The position numbers and the translations under genes are program-made. DNA of 53,131 bases from NCBI GenBank assembly GCA_018238625.1, contig JABCSY010000015.1, positions 1-53,131 of the forward strand, read 5' to 3'. How positions within the stretch are numbered: position 1 is the stretch's first letter; the number at the start of each line of letters is the position of its first letter. The stretch comes from Promethearchaeota archaeon (lineage in GTDB: Archaea > Asgardarchaeota > Lokiarchaeia > Sigyniarchaeales > SOKP01). Below, one piece after another: positions 51,953 through 53,131 of this stretch. Under the pieces are notes generated by a model. It worked only from the letters and a program-made list of their open reading frames with translations. It searched no databases and was not told where the DNA came from.

Positions 51953-53131
51953 ATGCAGATTGAAGATAAATTAGTTAAAAGTAAATCGTTAAAAATACGT
52001 ATCATTAGAACTATGGTGGCAAGTATTATAATTCCGTTTGTGATTTTGATGATAGCGTTAATTTTACTACTTAATTCCAATATCGACATGTATATCAACG
52101 AGTTTACAAGTTTGGATCTTAGTAATCTTATCGCACTAAGAATACCTTTAATTATTACATTCGTAATTGTCTCTATGATTATAATAATCGTTGTACTTTT
52201 TGGCATTATGCGCCTTTCTAATAGAATTACTGCTCCAATTATAGATTTAACTCATTCCATCGAAAATATTGCTGAGGGTGATTTATCTCAAGAAATTATG
52301 ATTGATGGAAGAATTAGGGGAAATGAAATTGGTATGCTCGCCCAATCCTTCCAAAATTTATTGGTTACAATGCGTTTGGGTAATGTCAGTTATTATCGTG
52401 GAGACATGACAGTAGCCTTTGCAAATTACAATGCAGCTTTAGAGTTATTCAGATCAACAAAGGAGGCCCATGGACAAGGAATGTGTTTAAATAATCTTGG
52501 AAACATATATCGGAATTGGGGTGATTTAAATAAAGCTAAAGAAGCGTATAACAAGGCAATTGAACTAGGTAAACAAACAGAAAATGTCGGGGGATTAAGT
52601 CCACGGTACAATAACCGGGGTCTTCTGTTCCTTTCAGAAGAAAAATACACAGAAGCTATGAACGATTTTAACAAAGCAATCGAGATTGATAAAGAAATGG
52701 GAGACGACGAAGGAATTGCTACGAGGAAACGAAATATTGGAGTACTCCACATGTTAAGAAATGAATTTGATCTCGCACAATCGAACCTTGATGAAGCGAT
52801 TCAGATTGATAGTAAATGGGAATATAATGTTGGATTAGCGGAAGATGAGTTTCAATTAGGCAGACTTTCTCTATTGAAAAACAATGAAGAACTGGCAATA
52901 GAACATTTTAAAGATTCTTTGAAATTTGCTGAGAGCCTTGGAAACTATCCCTTGATGAAAAATAATCTCGAATCGTTAGTAAAACTGTATGAAAATCAGG
53001 GAAATACAACATTCCATCACAAAGCAGAAAATGAACTTACGAAAGTGAACGATGTGTTAGTTCAAAAGAAAGATGTTATATTTGTTATTGACCAATCAGG
53101 GAGCATGCACGAATGGGACAAGATGGCAGCT
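51953..53131 (+). CDS. Receptor-like 2-TM, HAMP, TPR and VWA protein (3' end cut)
   Basis: 393 codons are visible and the frame is open at the right edge. The protein starts MQIEDKLVKSKSLKIR and has helices at about residues 21-42 and 67-90. A HAMP domain follows (about 92-140, with RITAPIIDLTHSIENIAEGDLS then GNEIGMLAQSFQ). Residues about 155-360 hold five TPR or Sel1-like repeats, with LNNLGNIYRNWGDLNKAKEAY and YNNRGLLFLSEEKYTEAMND as clear examples. The chain then enters a von Willebrand A domain (KKDVIFVIDQSGSM, with the DxSxS metal site) before the edge. The order HAMP to TPR to VWA would put a metal-binding partner domain in the cytosol. GAAAGGGAAG precedes the ATG. The full length is unknown. 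Confidence 0.88.
   Translation, partial: MQIEDKLVKSKSLKIRIIRTMVASIIIPFVILMIALILLLNSNIDMYINEFTSLDLSNLIALRIPLIITFVIVSMIIIIVVLFGIMRLSNRITAPIIDLTHSIENIAEGDLSQEIMIDGRIRGNEIGMLAQSFQNLLVTMRLGNVSYYRGDMTVAFANYNAALELFRSTKEAHGQGMCLNNLGNIYRNWGDLNKAKEAYNKAIELGKQTENVGGLSPRYNNRGLLFLSEEKYTEAMNDFNKAIEIDKEMGDDEGIATRKRNIGVLHMLRNEFDLAQSNLDEAIQIDSKWEYNVGLAEDEFQLGRLSLLKNNEELAIEHFKDSLKFAESLGNYPLMKNNLESLVKLYENQGNTTFHHKAENELTKVNDVLVQKKDVIFVIDQSGSMHEWDKMAA

Noticed and set aside
52426..52752. A 108-codon minus-strand frame near the right edge
   Set aside because: Antisense to the TPR region of the HAMP-TPR-VWA gene, whose frame is open and shows clear domains.
1..53131. CRISPR array, rRNA or complete tRNA gene
   Set aside because: No regularly spaced direct repeats with spacers and no rRNA-like or cloverleaf sequence was seen on either strand.

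Overview
The window is low-GC archaeal DNA and most likely comes from an Asgard archaeon (Promethearchaeota), close to Lokiarchaeia. The evidence is eukaryote-type small GTPases (an Arf-like protein with a C-terminal longin-like domain, and a Rab/Ras-like protein), a two-domain longin/roadblock-like protein, an archaeal-type geranylgeranyl reductase-family flavoprotein, a solo archaeal-type tnpB, archaeal TATA-like promoters, and Shine-Dalgarno sequences of the GAGGT type. The assignment rests on gene content only. I see no rRNA, tRNA or CRISPR array.

Layout. 0-7 kb: the start of a NUDIX hydrolase (minus strand, cut by the left edge), a giant secreted and membrane-anchored subtilase with four near-identical C-terminal repeats, a dual-specificity phosphatase and an unknown 384-residue protein. 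7-13 kb: an alpha/beta hydrolase, a YtcJ-like amidohydrolase, a large TPR protein and the Arf-longin GTPase. 13-17.5 kb: a tight three-gene unit (a soluble longin-like candidate and two 7-TM proteins), the geranylgeranyl reductase-family protein and the longin/roadblock-like protein. 17.8-22 kb: thioredoxin, an HTH regulator, an MFS transporter, a 4-TM protein and an AttH/CrtC-like lipocalin-fold protein. 22-25 kb: a short non-coding region with a tiny ORF and hairpin, then two tandem paralogues of unknown function. 25-26.6 kb: a PEP-synthase-like machine split into a swivel domain and an ATP-grasp domain on divergent genes. 26.6-32.7 kb: a minus-strand cluster with two acetoacetate-decarboxylase-family proteins, two GlcD-like FAD oxidases and one GlcF/HdrD-like Fe-S protein. 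This looks like a duplicated oxidation module.

32.7-40.5 kb is dominated by sulfur transfer. It holds a YoaP-like GNAT, an inserted solo tnpB element, a TusD-TusC-TusB (DsrEFH) operon, an FTR1 permease with an ICMT-like methyltransferase, a substrate-binding-like protein without a signal peptide, a MoaD/ThiS-like ubiquitin-fold protein ending in GG, TusA and a MoeB/ThiF-type E1. Together these could pass persulfide sulfur from TusA and DsrEFH, and activate the MoaD-like carrier with the E1. 40.5-53 kb: a coiled-coil protein, a second alpha/beta hydrolase, a cold shock protein, a PH-like/zinc-ribbon protein, a DUF438-hemerythrin-PAS sensor, two MscS channels, a coiled-coil zinc-ribbon protein with a 21-bp minisatellite, a histidine phosphatase, the Rab-like GTPase, two flavodoxin-fold reductases, a 7-TM protein, and a HAMP-TPR-VWA receptor-like protein cut by the right edge.

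The observations most worth following are: the MoaD-like gene whose first beta strand is coded upstream of any standard start codon but right behind a good SD (ACG start); an MscS gene with a similar problem next to an A5 tract; the split divergent PEP-synthase-like pair; the conserved CxxCH motif in both FAD oxidases; the three-gene 7-TM unit; the tandem orphan paralogues with the tiny SD-led ORF and hairpin downstream; and the HAMP-TPR-VWA fusion beside a 7-TM gene.
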